Both the position numbers and the translations under genes were made by a program. Below are positions 8,742-17,282 of a DNA stretch of 64,000 bases, piece by piece; positions within the stretch are counted from its first letter, which is position 1; each line of letters begins with the position of its first letter. Origin of the DNA: Bdellovibrio bacteriovorus str. Tiberius (GTDB lineage Bacteria > Bdellovibrionota > Bdellovibrionia > Bdellovibrionales > Bdellovibrionaceae); NCBI RefSeq assembly GCF_000317895.1, contig NC_019567.1, positions 930,001-994,000 of the forward strand, written 5' to 3'. The notes beneath the pieces are model-generated. The model was not told the origin of the DNA and searched no databases. It saw only the letters and a list, made by a program, of their open reading frames with translations.

Positions 8742-8797
8742 TATAATCGAGATAAATCAGGAATTTGTGAGTCATCAGGACCCTGATGAGGGGTTTT
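8742..8797 (+). promoter_or_regulatory. possible promoter and attenuator-like leader of the dienelactone hydrolase gene
   Basis: TATAAT at 8742-8747 is a consensus -10, but the -35 is poor. Downstream, TCATCAG (8772-8778) pairs with CTGATGA (8783-8789). A competing short hairpin ACCCT/GGGGT (8780-8784 with 8790-8794) is followed by TTTT. The two cannot form together, the layout of an attenuator. The second stem is only 5 bp including a G-U pair, so this is tentative. The rest of 8618-8853 shows nothing else I can name. Confidence 0.3.
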
Positions 8798-8853
8798 TGA
8801 CCTTTCGCCGGGCCCTTCATAGACTTTGGTAAAGCTTAAAAGGAGTACTAAAG

Positions 8854-9642
8854 ATGATGAAGAATTTGGCAGCGGCCCTTTTGGTGTGGGGGGCATTCAT
8901 GCAAGCTCATGCTGAAGTAAAAACTGAAATGGTCGAGTACAAAGAAGGCAAGACGGTTTTGGAAGGTTTTCTGGCTCAGGATGATTCCTTAAAAGGTCCG
9001 CGTCCGGCGATCATCATTGTTCACCAGTGGATGGGGTTGGGTGAACATGAAAAAGCCAGCGCCCAGCGTTTGGCGGAAAAAGGTTACGTGGTACTGGCTG
9101 CTGACATCTATGGCAAAGGGGTCCGTCCCGGGTCCCCGGCAGAGGCCGGCAAACTTGCCGGCACATACAAAGAGGACGTGAAGCTTTACCGGGCGCGTGA
9201 AAAAGCGGCTTTTGATTATCTTAAGAAAAATAAAAATGTCGATGCCAAGCAGATCGTGATCATGGGGTATTGCTTTGGTGGTACCGGAGCCCTGGAGGCG
9301 GCTCGTGCAGGTTTGCCTGTGGTGGGGGCGGTCAGCATCCATGGTGGTCTGGCCAGCAAGAATCCCAAGGATGTGAAGAACATCAAATCCAAGGTGCTGG
9401 TCTTGCATGGAGCTATTGATCCCTACGTGCCACCAGCGGAAGTCGATGGCTTCATGAAAGAAATGAACGAAGCCAAAGTGGACTATCAGTTCGTGGCGTA
9501 TTCCGGAGCGGTTCATGCCTTCACTCAGAAAGATGCGGGCAATGATCCATCCAAGGGGCACGCCTACAACCCCGTCGCGGAGAAACGTTCCTGGGCGGCT
9601 CTGGAGGCCTTTCTGAATGAAGTGGCACCAGTTGCAAGGTAA
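8854..9642 (+). CDS. secreted dienelactone hydrolase family protein
   Basis: A 262-residue alpha/beta hydrolase with a signal peptide ending MQAHA near residue 20, so it acts outside the cytoplasm. The Cys-type nucleophile elbow GYCFGG, an Asp in HGAIDPYVP and a His in SGAVHAFTQ complete the Cys-Asp-His triad of the family. Dienelactone hydrolases open lactones, but many homologues are carboxylesterases of unknown substrate, and the exported location makes a chlorocatechol role unlikely. AAAGGAG at 8839-8845 supports the start; ATG 8857 is equally possible. Confidence 0.85.
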   Translation: MMKNLAAALLVWGAFMQAHAEVKTEMVEYKEGKTVLEGFLAQDDSLKGPRPAIIIVHQWMGLGEHEKASAQRLAEKGYVVLAADIYGKGVRPGSPAEAGKLAGTYKEDVKLYRAREKAAFDYLKKNKNVDAKQIVIMGYCFGGTGALEAARAGLPVVGAVSIHGGLASKNPKDVKNIKSKVLVLHGAIDPYVPPAEVDGFMKEMNEAKVDYQFVAYSGAVHAFTQKDAGNDPSKGHAYNPVAEKRSWAALEAFLNEVAPVAR

Positions 9643-9686
9643 TGCGAATTGAGCTGTCTAGAGTCTGAACAATCGTGAAAATATGG

Positions 9687-9725
9687 CAAGGGTGGTGACG
9701 GGGAATGGTCCTGTCGCCGCCCTTG
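9687..9725 (+). other. RNA hairpin between the hydrolase and the Gly-rich protein gene
   Basis: CAAGGGTGGTGAC (9687-9699) pairs with GTCGCCGCCCTTG (9713-9725) as 13 bp with two G-U pairs and a 13-base loop. It has no T-run after it. It may be an mRNA 3' end or processing structure for the hydrolase gene, or part of the leader of the next gene. Confidence 0.5.
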
Positions 9726-9764
9726 TGTTAAAGACTTCGCTTTGAATACAAAAGGAGTCTTCAT

Positions 9765-10274
9765 ATGAAAACAATCTTGCTGGCGGCCCTGCTTTCTCTT
9801 TCTTTCGCGGCGCCAACCTTTGCCAATATCTCTGACAATTCCCAGGACGTGGTTTCTGCTAAAAAAGGAAAAGGCAAATCCGAGCCGGCTCCGAAAGAAG
9901 ACGACGGTGGTCGTGGTGAAGAAAAAGACCCTCGTGAAGAAACCTATGAAGGCAATGACCGTGACAGTGGTGGTTCTTTTGATGGCGGCGGTTACGGCAG
10001 CGGCGGATTCGATGGCGGCGGCTATGGCGGTGGTGACGGTGGCGGCATGATCGGTGAGATCTTCTCTGTTCCGGGCAAAGGCAAAACCTATCCAGTGACT
10101 TCCAACACGACAGTGGAAGATCGTGGCGATGTTCTGGTTTACACAACCCGCACTCAGGAAGACATCAGCTATGATGAAACCTGCACAACGATTTCTGTTT
10201 TGGTTGTGGCGAAATCCACAGGCAAAGTGATCTCTTCTGACAGCAACGAATATTGCAATCGCTGGCCGATGTAG
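9765..10274 (+). CDS. secreted Gly-rich low-complexity protein, function unknown
   Basis: A 169-residue protein with signal peptide ending PTFA near residue 20. After a charged Lys/Glu/Asp stretch comes a repeat built of GGGYGSGGFDGGGYGGG units (about residues 66-90), then a folded-looking C-terminus with two Cys (DETCTTISVLVV ... NEYCN) that may form a disulfide. AAAGGAG precedes the start. Gly/Asp repeats of this kind occur in flexible surface proteins. No family is recognised. Confidence 0.75.
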   Translation: MKTILLAALLSLSFAAPTFANISDNSQDVVSAKKGKGKSEPAPKEDDGGRGEEKDPREETYEGNDRDSGGSFDGGGYGSGGFDGGGYGGGDGGGMIGEIFSVPGKGKTYPVTSNTTVEDRGDVLVYTTRTQEDISYDETCTTISVLVVAKSTGKVISSDSNEYCNRWPM

Positions 10275-10302
10275 TTTCGATTTTCACATTGTTTAAAAAG
10301 CA

Positions 10303-10332
10303 AAAGAGCTGACCCTAAAAAGTCAGCTCTTT
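10303..10332. terminator. bidirectional terminator after the Gly-rich protein gene
   Basis: An 11-bp perfect stem AAAGAGCTGAC (10303-10313) pairs with GTCAGCTCTTT (10322-10332) across an 8-base loop. T-rich ends exist on both strands. It lies between convergent genes. Confidence 0.85.
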
Positions 10333-10355
10333 CTATTTGCAGTGGCCAGTCCCGC

Positions 10356-10796
10356 CTAGCTGGCTTCAGAGGTTTTCGCGCGCTTGCTTTGGCGTTCTTC
10401 CACGTAGTCCATCACCAGCAAGGCCACGGCATTTTCCAGGGCGCCGGATTGTTTGGCAGCCGCAGGTTTTTCAACGAAACCCAAAGCTTTCAGCCACGTC
10501 TTTTTGTTCAGACTGTAAATCAATACACCGGCAGAAACCACGGTCATTACAAGGTACACAATCATGCCGCCAGTGATCTGAAACTCTTCCCCCTTGTCCA
10601 GCTGGCCGGCAAGGCTTGCGATGAACAGCGAGATCCCCACGCAGCTTAAAGCGAGTGATCCGATGGTGGATACCAGAACGAACGTCAGCGCGCGCAGATG
10701 CAACACCAGTTGCTGGGTGAAGGCGATGCCGGGTTCTTTGAACAGGCTTTTGGCGTTACCGATAAAGAAAGAAATGATGGGCAGAAGGAAGTTCAT
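10356..10796 (-). CDS. YqjE/holin-superfamily-III-like membrane protein
   Basis: A 146-residue protein with two membrane spans at about 35-60 and 75-97, separated by a short polar turn, and a charged C-terminal tail. It begins at the base after the stop of a DUF883/YqjD-like gene. The order YqjD-like then YqjE-like is the arrangement seen in enterobacteria (yqjCDEK), which supports the call, though sequence similarity alone is weak. The function of YqjE is not established. Nothing else phage-like surrounds it. Confidence 0.55.
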   Translation of the reverse strand: MNFLLPIISFFIGNAKSLFKEPGIAFTQQLVLHLRALTFVLVSTIGSLALSCVGISLFIASLAGQLDKGEEFQITGGMIVYLVMTVVSAGVLIYSLNKKTWLKALGFVEKPAAAKQSGALENAVALLVMDYVEERQSKRAKTSEAS

Positions 10797-11027
10797 TTAG
10801 TCATCCTTTCTTTTGTACAGCATGCGCGCGATCACAAAGCCTGCAAGCGCCGCGATGCCGACAGAGGCCCATGGGTTTTCTTTCATGGTTTGAGTCAGGC
10901 CGTCTTTCAGGTCTTTGATTTGTTCACGTTGCTCGCCGGGAATTTTGTTTTTGATGGTGTCAGTCTGAGCTTTCAGTTCTTCCTGAAGCTGCTTTTTAAT
11001 TTCGGCAATAAGCTGATCGCGATCCAT
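10797..11027 (-). CDS. DUF883 (YqjD/ElaB-like) membrane-anchored protein
   Basis: A 76-residue protein: an amphipathic helical N-terminal part, then NPWASVGIAALAGFVIARML as a single C-terminal membrane anchor, which closely follows the DUF883 pattern of PWxSVG plus a hydrophobic helix. E. coli YqjD and ElaB bind ribosomes and anchor them to the inner membrane in stationary phase. The same role here would suit a cell with a non-growing phase but is inference. Its stop codon abuts the start of the YqjE-like gene. Confidence 0.75.
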   Translation of the reverse strand: MDRDQLIAEIKKQLQEELKAQTDTIKNKIPGEQREQIKDLKDGLTQTMKENPWASVGIAALAGFVIARMLYKRKDD

Positions 11028-11131
11028 GGCTGTCGTCCTTGGCTGATAAGATGATTTTACGAATCTCTTTTCGGCACAAACAGCAGGGATGTTAAGTTTT
11101 TCCGGATGAAGGTCGGGGCGGGGAAATAAAA

Positions 11132-11157
11132 AAAGCCCGGTGTTTCCACCGGGCTTT
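11132..11157 (-). terminator. fusA intrinsic terminator
   Basis: An 11-bp perfect stem (AAAGCCCGGTG with CACCGGGCTTT, 11132-11142 and 11147-11157) with a 4-base loop is followed on the minus strand by a run of T (plus-strand A run at 11127-11134). It lies 27 bases past the fusA stop. Confidence 0.92.
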
Positions 11158-11183
11158 GAAGTTTGAAGATCAAACTTTGAAGA

Positions 11184-13292
11184 CTACTTTTGCTCAGCTG
11201 CGCGCTTAGCTTGGTATTTCTTCGCAAGCTCTTCCTGGATGTTACGAGGTACTGGAGCGTACTTCGCGAATTCCATGGAGAACTCACCTTTACCTTTGGT
11301 CGCAGAACGAAGGTCTGTAGAGTAACCGAACATTTCTGTCAGTGGTACTTCAGCTTCGATCACGCAGTTACCTTCGAATGCAGTAGTTGCAACGATGGAA
11401 CCACGGCGTTGGTTGATTTGACCAACAGCGGAACCTTGGTATTCGTCTGGAACTGTCGTCTCAAGCTTCATGATCGGCTCAAGAACAGTTGGTTTAGCGG
11501 AAGCGTAAACTTCACGAAGAGCCGCCATACCAGCGATTTTGAACGCCATGTATGAGGAGTCGACATCGTGGTACGCGCCGTCTTCCAGAACAACTTCAAC
11601 GCCAACGATCGGGAAGCCAATCAGAGGACCTTTAACAGTCTGCTCTTTGAAGCCTTCTTCAACCGCAGGGATGAATTCCTTAGGAATACGACCACCGACA
11701 ACTTTGTTTTCAAATTTGAATACAGCGCCGTCTTCTTGTGGAGGAAGAGGTTGGATTTTACCAACGATCTTCGCGTATTGACCGGAACCACCAGTTTGTT
11801 TTTTGTGAGTGTAGTCGTACGGAGCTTCAACGGAGATAGTCTCACGGTAAGCAACCTGAGGTTGACCCACGATAACTTCACAGTTGAATTCACGTTTCAT
11901 ACGCTCAACGTAGATTTCCAAGTGCAACTCACCCATACCAGAGATGATAGTCTCGTTGGATTCCTCGTCACGGTGTACGCGGAATGTAGGGTCTTCCTTA
12001 CGGAATTTCTGAAGAGCTTTGGAGAAATTGTTCGCCGCAGTTTTATCTTTAGGCGCAATTGCCAAGCTGATAACGGAATCAGGTACGTGCATGGATTGCA
12101 TGGACGCCTGGATGTTCTCGTCACAGAAAGTGTCACCGGAAGCACAGTCGATACCGAACAATGCTACGATGTCACCAGCGTAGGATACGTCGATATCTTC
12201 CATTTTGTCAGAGTGCATACGAACCAAGCGAGGAATCTTAACAGATTTCTTGTTCACTTGATTGACGATGAAATCGCCTTTGCCCATTTTACCTTGGTAA
12301 ACGCGCATGTAAGTTAGCTGACCGAATGGAGTCTCTTGAAGTTTGAACGCAAGAGCAACCAATGGCTTCGTGGAGTCTGGGAACAGGTCGAACTTCTCTT
12401 CGTTCTTGGTGATATCAAGAGCTTGCTCTTTTTTCTCAGCAGGAGACGGAAGATAGTAAGTAACCGCGTCCATCAGACGCTGAACACCTTTATTTTTGAA
12501 AGCAGAACCGCAAAGAACCGGAACAATTTTCAAGCTGATGGTGCCCTTACGGATAGCCGCACGGATCTCTTCAGTTGTTGGCTCTTCTTCCATCAAGAAT
12601 TTCTCTTCGATAGCAGAGTCAACGTCAGCCAATTTACCGATCATGATCTGACGGTATTTTTGTGCAGTTTCAACCAGATCAGCCGGGATTTCTTCAACTA
12701 GAACGTTTTCGCCGGAGTCACCTTGGTTGATGTAAGCTTTCATGTCAGTCAGGTCAACGTGACCTCTGTGCTGATCTTCCAAACCGATTGGGATCTGGAT
12801 CATAACTGCGTTCAAACGCAATTTTTCGATCAAAGCATCAGTAACACGGTATGGGTTGGCACCTTGACGGTCCAATTTGTTCACGAATGCCAAACGAGGA
12901 ACGTTGTAACGTTTCATCTGACGGTCAACAGTGATGGACTGAGATTGAACGCCGGCAACACCGCAAAGCAACAGGATCGCACCGTCAAGAACGCGAAGAG
13001 AACGTTCAACTTCAACTGTGAAGTCCACGTGCCCCGGTGTATCGATCAAATTGATTGTGTAATCCTTCCACTGAACCTGAGTTGCAGCAGACTGGATGGT
13101 GATCCCTTTTTCTCTCTCTAGATCCATGGAGTCCATTGTTGCACCAACGCCGTCTTTTCCACGAACTTCGTGGATGGCGTGGATTCTTCCTCCATAGAAC
13201 AGAATACGTTCAGAAGTTGTGGTTTTCCCGGAGTCGATGTGCGCCGAGATACCAATGTTTCTGACCATATCAATATTCCACTTTTTGGACAT
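11184..13292 (-). CDS. fusA: elongation factor G, spirochaete/mitochondrial EFG1-like type
   Basis: A 702-residue translocase GTPase: G1 loop AHIDSGKTT (17-25), DTPGH G3, NKLD G4, and the usual EF-G domains II-V. The segments [30 protein letters not shown] and [13 protein letters not shown] are the wording of mitochondrial EF-G1 and of the bacterial spd-type EF-Gs, not of E. coli FusA (which has AHIDAGKTT). In spirochaetes the spd-type pair splits translocation and ribosome recycling between two EF-Gs, so a second EF-G may exist elsewhere. Codon choice is restricted and T-ending, as expected for a highly expressed gene. It stands alone, with its own promoter and terminator, away from rpsL/rpsG. 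AAGGGT precedes the ATG. Confidence 0.95.
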   Translation of the reverse strand: MSKKWNIDMVRNIGISAHIDSGKTTTSERILFYGGRIHAIHEVRGKDGVGATMDSMDLEREKGITIQSAATQVQWKDYTINLIDTPGHVDFTVEVERSLRVLDGAILLLCGVAGVQSQSITVDRQMKRYNVPRLAFVNKLDRQGANPYRVTDALIEKLRLNAVMIQIPIGLEDQHRGHVDLTDMKAYINQGDSGENVLVEEIPADLVETAQKYRQIMIGKLADVDSAIEEKFLMEEEPTTEEIRAAIRKGTISLKIVPVLCGSAFKNKGVQRLMDAVTYYLPSPAEKKEQALDITKNEEKFDLFPDSTKPLVALAFKLQETPFGQLTYMRVYQGKMGKGDFIVNQVNKKSVKIPRLVRMHSDKMEDIDVSYAGDIVALFGIDCASGDTFCDENIQASMQSMHVPDSVISLAIAPKDKTAANNFSKALQKFRKEDPTFRVHRDEESNETIISGMGELHLEIYVERMKREFNCEVIVGQPQVAYRETISVEAPYDYTHKKQTGGSGQYAKIVGKIQPLPPQEDGAVFKFENKVVGGRIPKEFIPAVEEGFKEQTVKGPLIGFPIVGVEVVLEDGAYHDVDSSYMAFKIAGMAALREVYASAKPTVLEPIMKLETTVPDEYQGSAVGQINQRRGSIVATTAFEGNCVIEAEVPLTEMFGYSTDLRSATKGKGEFSMEFAKYAPVPRNIQEELAKKYQAKRAAEQK

Positions 13293-13351
13293 ATCTTTAC
13301 CCTTCGTTTATATGGTTTTAATCGCTGTTATTATTAGCAAAAATTAAACAA

Positions 13352-13381
13352 ATTTTATGAAAGTACTCGAATTATCATCAA
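13352..13381 (-). promoter_or_regulatory. predicted fusA promoter
   Basis: On the minus strand, TTGATG (13381-13376) and TAAAAT (13357-13352) are spaced by 18 bases. Both are close to the sigma70 consensus. Transcription would begin near 13345, giving a leader of about 50 bases that is very A+T-rich. Confidence 0.55.
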
Positions 13382-13395
13382 ATACTACTAAGTGC

Positions 13396-13419
13396 AAAAA
13401 AAGATTCTAGGCCAGAATC
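13396..13419 (-). terminator. minus-strand terminator upstream of the fusA promoter
   Basis: GATTCT (13403-13408) and AGAATC (13414-13419) form a hairpin with a 5-base loop. Read on the minus strand it is followed by seven T (13402-13396). No minus-strand gene lies upstream of it, so it either insulates fusA from antisense transcription of recQ or ends a small RNA of about 70-100 nt. Confidence 0.6.
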
Positions 13420-13488
13420 CCAACGCACCGCATCCTCGAGGCGGTTGGCTAGTCGGGCCCCTCTCAGTAGCGTAGACTGATCGGCACT

Positions 13489-14925
13489 ATGACCGATCTT
13501 CTTCAGCTTTTAAAAGCGAACTTTCCTTTTACTTCTTTCCGGGGCGAGCAAGAGCAAATCCTGCATAAAGTTTGGGCAAACCAGAACCTGCTGGCTTTAA
13601 TGCCCACGGGAATGGGAAAAAGCCTCTGCTTTCAGTTTCCGGCAAAGACCCGCGAGGGCCTGGTTGTCGTCATTTCCCCCTTGATCGCCCTGATGCAGGA
13701 TCAGGTTTTCAAGGCCCAGGAACTGGGGATCAGCGCCACGTTTTTAAGTTCCACTTTGAGCCGGGACGAACGGGAGTCCCGGCAGAACCGCCTGGCCAAG
13801 GGCGACTTCAAACTGATCTATGTGACTCCGGAGCGGTTCCGTAAACCTGAGTTTCTTCAAGCTATTGAAAAACGGGCGATCCAGCTTTTGGCCGTGGATG
13901 AGGCCCATTGTATTTCCCAGTGGGGGCATGACTTCCGCCCGGACTATTCCCGGGTCGGAGAGTTTCGCGCCCTTTTGGGCAATCCGCCGACTTTGGCGCT
14001 GACGGCAACGGCGACGCCCGAGGTTCAAAAAGACATCCTGAAAAAACTGAACATGGAAGATGCCCTGATCATTTCTGCCGGGATTGAGCGTCCGAACCTG
14101 GCTTTGAATGTTCACGACATCTATGGAATCGATGAAAAGATCCGCGCCATCGTGGGTCTTCGTCATCTGACGCCAGGAACGGCGATCATCTATTGTTCGC
14201 TGATTCAAACTCTGAAGAAAGTGTCTTCCGCCCTGAACCGCCTGGGGATGGCGCATCTGGTGTATCACGGCGATTTGCCGCCACAGGATCGCAAGCGCAA
14301 TCAGAAAGCTTTCCAGACCGAAGAAGCTCCGCTGATGATTGCGACACCTGCTTTCGGTTTGGGTATTGATAAAAGCAACGTGCGTCTGTTGATTCATGCC
14401 GAAACTCCGAATTCATTGGAATCGTATTTTCAGGAAGTCGGTCGTGCCGGTCGTGACGGGGCCGAGTCGTCTTGTCATCTGCTGTATGACCAGGACGATG
14501 TCAGCATTCAGATGGAGTTTTTGAAATGGTCTCACCCCGAGCCTGATTTCATCCGCAAAATCTACCAACTGATAGAAGACAAAAGAATGCAGGTGGATCA
14601 GGGCGGGTTTGACTTCCTTCGCGAACAAATGAATTTTAGAAATCGCCGGGACTTCAGATCTGAAGCCGCGGTCAGTATTCTGGAGCGCTGGGGCTGTCTG
14701 CAGAAATCTGACGATCCGTTTCCGTATGCTTGTGTGCATGAACCCACGGACGAACAGTTTCTGGCGGAAAACGGCGAAGCTATTTTGCGCGCTCAGAACA
14801 CCAAGCTTTTGCAGATGGTTCAGTGGGCGAATCAGGACAGCGAGTGCCGCATGAATCGAATCTATGCGTATTTTGGGCATGAGCACGCGGAACCGTGCGG
14901 GAAATGCGATATTTGCAAACGATAG
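13489..14925 (+). CDS. RecQ-family DNA helicase, short form
   Basis: A 478-residue superfamily 2 helicase. MPTGMGKS at 38-45 is motif I, DEAH at 137-140 motif II, TATATP motif III, and QEVGRAGRDG motif VI. The C-terminus ends in a four-Cys zinc cluster (Cys 453, 470, 473, 476) after a 100-residue helical segment, and there is no winged-helix-plus-HRDC tail as in E. coli RecQ (610 residues). It unwinds DNA 3' to 5' in repair and recombination. There is no Shine-Dalgarno, and the ATG sits in the loop of a hairpin GATCGG/CCGATC (13479-13484 with 13493-13498), so translation may be low or regulated. Confidence 0.9.
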   Translation: MTDLLQLLKANFPFTSFRGEQEQILHKVWANQNLLALMPTGMGKSLCFQFPAKTREGLVVVISPLIALMQDQVFKAQELGISATFLSSTLSRDERESRQNRLAKGDFKLIYVTPERFRKPEFLQAIEKRAIQLLAVDEAHCISQWGHDFRPDYSRVGEFRALLGNPPTLALTATATPEVQKDILKKLNMEDALIISAGIERPNLALNVHDIYGIDEKIRAIVGLRHLTPGTAIIYCSLIQTLKKVSSALNRLGMAHLVYHGDLPPQDRKRNQKAFQTEEAPLMIATPAFGLGIDKSNVRLLIHAETPNSLESYFQEVGRAGRDGAESSCHLLYDQDDVSIQMEFLKWSHPEPDFIRKIYQLIEDKRMQVDQGGFDFLREQMNFRNRRDFRSEAAVSILERWGCLQKSDDPFPYACVHEPTDEQFLAENGEAILRAQNTKLLQMVQWANQDSECRMNRIYAYFGHEHAEPCGKCDICKR

Positions 14926-14942
14926 AACTTAAGGAGGTTGTG

Positions 14943-16016
14943 ATGAGAGCTGGATGGATTGTTTCTTTTGTGCTTTTGATTTCGCTTTCTGCGGTGGCGA
15001 AGCAACTTCCTTTGGAAAAACTGAAAATGCCTGCGGGGTTTCAGATTTCGGTGTGGGCCCAGGTGCCGGGGGCTCGGTCTTTGGCGCAGGCTCCGGATGG
15101 CCGGATTTTTGTGGGTTCTCGTTCGGGCGACAAGGTTTATGTGGTGAAGGATGGCAAGACCAGCATCTTCGCGCAGGGCCTGGATACTCCAAATGGGGTC
15201 GCCTATAAAGATGGAAAACTTTATGTGGCCGAGATCGCGCGCATTCACGAATTTGATGCCAGCCCCAATGTGAAGCTGCCGGCAAAACCACTGCGTGCTT
15301 TGCCGCAGAGCTTTCCTTCGGACACTCACCATGGCTGGAAGTTCATCCGCTTTGGCCCGGATGGGAAGCTGTATGTGCCGGTGGGCGCTAACTGCAACAT
15401 CTGTGATCCGGGGACGGATTATGCACGTATCTATCGCATCGACGTGAACGGCACCAGCAAAGAGGAAGTCGCTTCCGGCGTGCGCAACACTGTCGGTTTT
15501 GATTTTCATCCGCAATCAAAAGAACTGTGGTTCACCGATAACGGTCGCGACTGGATGGGGGATGATCGTCCCCCATGTGAAGTGAACCGTTTGACCAAAA
15601 CAGGTCAGAACTTCGGATTCCCGTTTTGTCATGGTAAGGACACGCTGGATCCTGACTTCGGCAAAGGCAAAAAGTGTTCAGACTATGTGGCTCCGGTCGT
15701 GGAGCTTCGTGCGCACGTGGCGCCTCTGGGTATGCGCTTTTACACCGGTTCTCAGTTCCCGGCACCATACAAAGACAGCATCATTCTGGCTGAACACGGT
15801 TCCTGGAATCGTTCCACCCCGCAAGGGTATCGCCTGACGTTTGTGAAACTGAATGGTTCCAATGTTGAAAAAACCGAATCTTTCATCGAGGGCTGGTTGC
15901 AGGGTGATTCGTCCTGGGGGCGTCCGGTTGACGTGGAAGTTTTGCCCGACGGGTCCATGTTGATTTCTGATGACAAAGCGGGCGTGATTTATCGTCTGAT
16001 TTACAAGGTAAAATAA
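14943..16016 (+). CDS. secreted PQQ-dependent sugar/sorbosone dehydrogenase-like beta-propeller
   Basis: A 357-residue protein with a signal peptide (core VSFVLLISLSAVA) and repeated propeller blades: GRIFVGSRSGDKVYVV, GKLYVAEIARI, DGKLYVPVGANCNICDPG, and WFTDNGRDWMGDD. These follow the soluble glucose/sorbosone dehydrogenase family, which oxidises aldoses in the periplasm using pyrroloquinoline quinone. Whether this organism makes or scavenges PQQ cannot be seen here. AAGGAGG at 14931-14937 fixes the start at 14943. It overlaps aat by one base. Confidence 0.8.
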   Translation: MRAGWIVSFVLLISLSAVAKQLPLEKLKMPAGFQISVWAQVPGARSLAQAPDGRIFVGSRSGDKVYVVKDGKTSIFAQGLDTPNGVAYKDGKLYVAEIARIHEFDASPNVKLPAKPLRALPQSFPSDTHHGWKFIRFGPDGKLYVPVGANCNICDPGTDYARIYRIDVNGTSKEEVASGVRNTVGFDFHPQSKELWFTDNGRDWMGDDRPPCEVNRLTKTGQNFGFPFCHGKDTLDPDFGKGKKCSDYVAPVVELRAHVAPLGMRFYTGSQFPAPYKDSIILAEHGSWNRSTPQGYRLTFVKLNGSNVEKTESFIEGWLQGDSSWGRPVDVEVLPDGSMLISDDKAGVIYRLIYKVK

Positions 16017-16681
16017 TGCAGGGGAAGTTGCGATCTTCAGTGGACTTTCCCGATCCGCGCGAAACTTTGGCCGAAGGAATTCTGGCCATCGGCGGATCTT
16101 TGGATGTGGGCACGCTTTACTCGGCCTACAGCAAAGGGATTTTTCCGTGGCCTCAGCCAGGTCTGCCGATGCTGTGGTTTTCTCCGGAAGAACGGGGCGT
16201 GCTGGAGTTTCGTGATTTCCACGTGCCTGAAAGTCTGCGCCGTTTTCGCAAGCGTCATCCCGAAATTCACTTTTCAGTGAATCAGGATTTTCACCACGTG
16301 CTGGAGGAATGTTCCAAACAGCCTCGTCCTGGTCAGGATGGTACCTGGATCACGGGGCAGATGAAACGCGCCTACCTGGAATTCTTCAAGGCCGGTTATT
16401 GCATGTCGGTGGAGGTTCGTGAAAACAACGTTTTGATCGGCGGCATATACGGTGTGCTGGTCGAAGGCGTGTTCAGCGGTGAAAGCATGTTCTATCGAAA
16501 GCCCAATGCTTCAAAATTGGCACTGTGGAGACTGGTGGAAGTTCTGTCAGAGCAGGGGCACGAATGGATCGATGTGCAGATGGTGACGCCCGTGGTGGCC
16601 AGTATGGGCGGGAAGCTGATCGATCGCGAACAATATCTGGAAATGTTGGAACAAAGACACTTCCAGTTCGAAACAACATAA
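16016..16681 (+). CDS. aat: leucyl/phenylalanyl-tRNA-protein transferase
   Basis: A 221-residue enzyme that adds Leu or Phe from tRNA to proteins with N-terminal Lys or Arg, marking them for ClpS/ClpAP decay (N-end rule). Diagnostic stretches are YSKGIFPWP, LWFSPEERGVLE, GQDGTWITGQMKRAY, GGIYGVLVEGVFSGESMFYR and the ASMGGKLI end. The length fits the family. The ATG overlaps the stop of the PQQ-type dehydrogenase by one base; the two functions are unrelated, so this is compaction rather than pathway grouping. Confidence 0.95.
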   Translation: MQGKLRSSVDFPDPRETLAEGILAIGGSLDVGTLYSAYSKGIFPWPQPGLPMLWFSPEERGVLEFRDFHVPESLRRFRKRHPEIHFSVNQDFHHVLEECSKQPRPGQDGTWITGQMKRAYLEFFKAGYCMSVEVRENNVLIGGIYGVLVEGVFSGESMFYRKPNASKLALWRLVEVLSEQGHEWIDVQMVTPVVASMGGKLIDREQYLEMLEQRHFQFETT

Positions 16682-16700
16682 AAGGTTTCTGGTTCTTTTT

Positions 16701-17282
16701 TTATTCCAGAGTTACTTTGTTGGCTTTACCGTCTTTGATTTCGTAAACGGTTGCCGGGCCGAGATATCTTTCCACCTGAATGCCGACTTTTTTACCCAGC
16801 TTCTTGGCGTGTTCGTCCTCCGCGGGCAGAACATACAGTGGGATGCCGGTTTCTTTGGTTTTATCCTCTTTTTTCAAGACGGTTTTTTTGATGTCTTTTA
16901 TATTCCAGGACTGGATTTCGACAGCTTTCCACTGACCTTCTTTTTTGGTCAATGCCACCGCGTACTGGCGGTGCAGATCACTTCCCAAAAGCACGATGTC
17001 TTTGTCGCCGTTGTTATCGAGGTCGGCGATAAAAGCCATGGGGACACCGTTGGGTTCGACTTCTTTGATCAGGCTTAAAATCGATTCTGGATAATCTTTC
17101 AGATCGAAAGTCAGAAACTCTGGATTCCAGTCGATCAGGGCTTTTTTGGCTTCAGCGGGCAAGGTGACCTTCACGGCCCCGTCCTGCACGGTGATTTCCG
17201 CTGTATCGGACGCCGATGTGGCGACCGGGGCGGCTGTGCTGCAAACACTGTAAAGAAGAGTTGCGATCAATGCTTTCATCAT
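16701..17282 (-). CDS. secreted protein with FG-GAP-like calcium loop, function unknown
   Basis: A 193-residue protein with a signal peptide (about 18-22 residues). FIADLDNNGDKDIVLLG has the DxDxNGxxD pattern of an EF-hand-like or FG-GAP calcium loop. A Lys/Asp-rich stretch follows. It starts inside the stop of the wall hydrolase gene (ATGA overlap at 17279-17282), so the two are coupled, and it may be an accessory or inhibitor of that enzyme (inference). ATG 17279 is an alternative start. Confidence 0.65.
   Translation of the reverse strand: MMKALIATLLYSVCSTAAPVATSASDTAEITVQDGAVKVTLPAEAKKALIDWNPEFLTFDLKDYPESILSLIKEVEPNGVPMAFIADLDNNGDKDIVLLGSDLHRQYAVALTKKEGQWKAVEIQSWNIKDIKKTVLKKEDKTKETGIPLYVLPAEDEHAKKLGKKVGIQVERYLGPATVYEIKDGKANKVTLE

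Noticed and set aside
10356-11027. Phage holin module
   Set aside because: The holin-like protein pairs with a DUF883 gene in the yqjDE order and no phage gene is near.
11568-13121. Long plus-strand frames opposite fusA (e.g. 11568-12317)
   Set aside because: They mirror the restricted codon use of fusA, lack ribosome sites and show no recognisable protein.
13396-13488. Minus-strand RNA read as tRNA, SRP RNA, 6S RNA or c-di-GMP riboswitch
   Set aside because: No T-loop, SRP loop, 6S bubble or GEMM motif could be found; only the terminator hairpin is supported.
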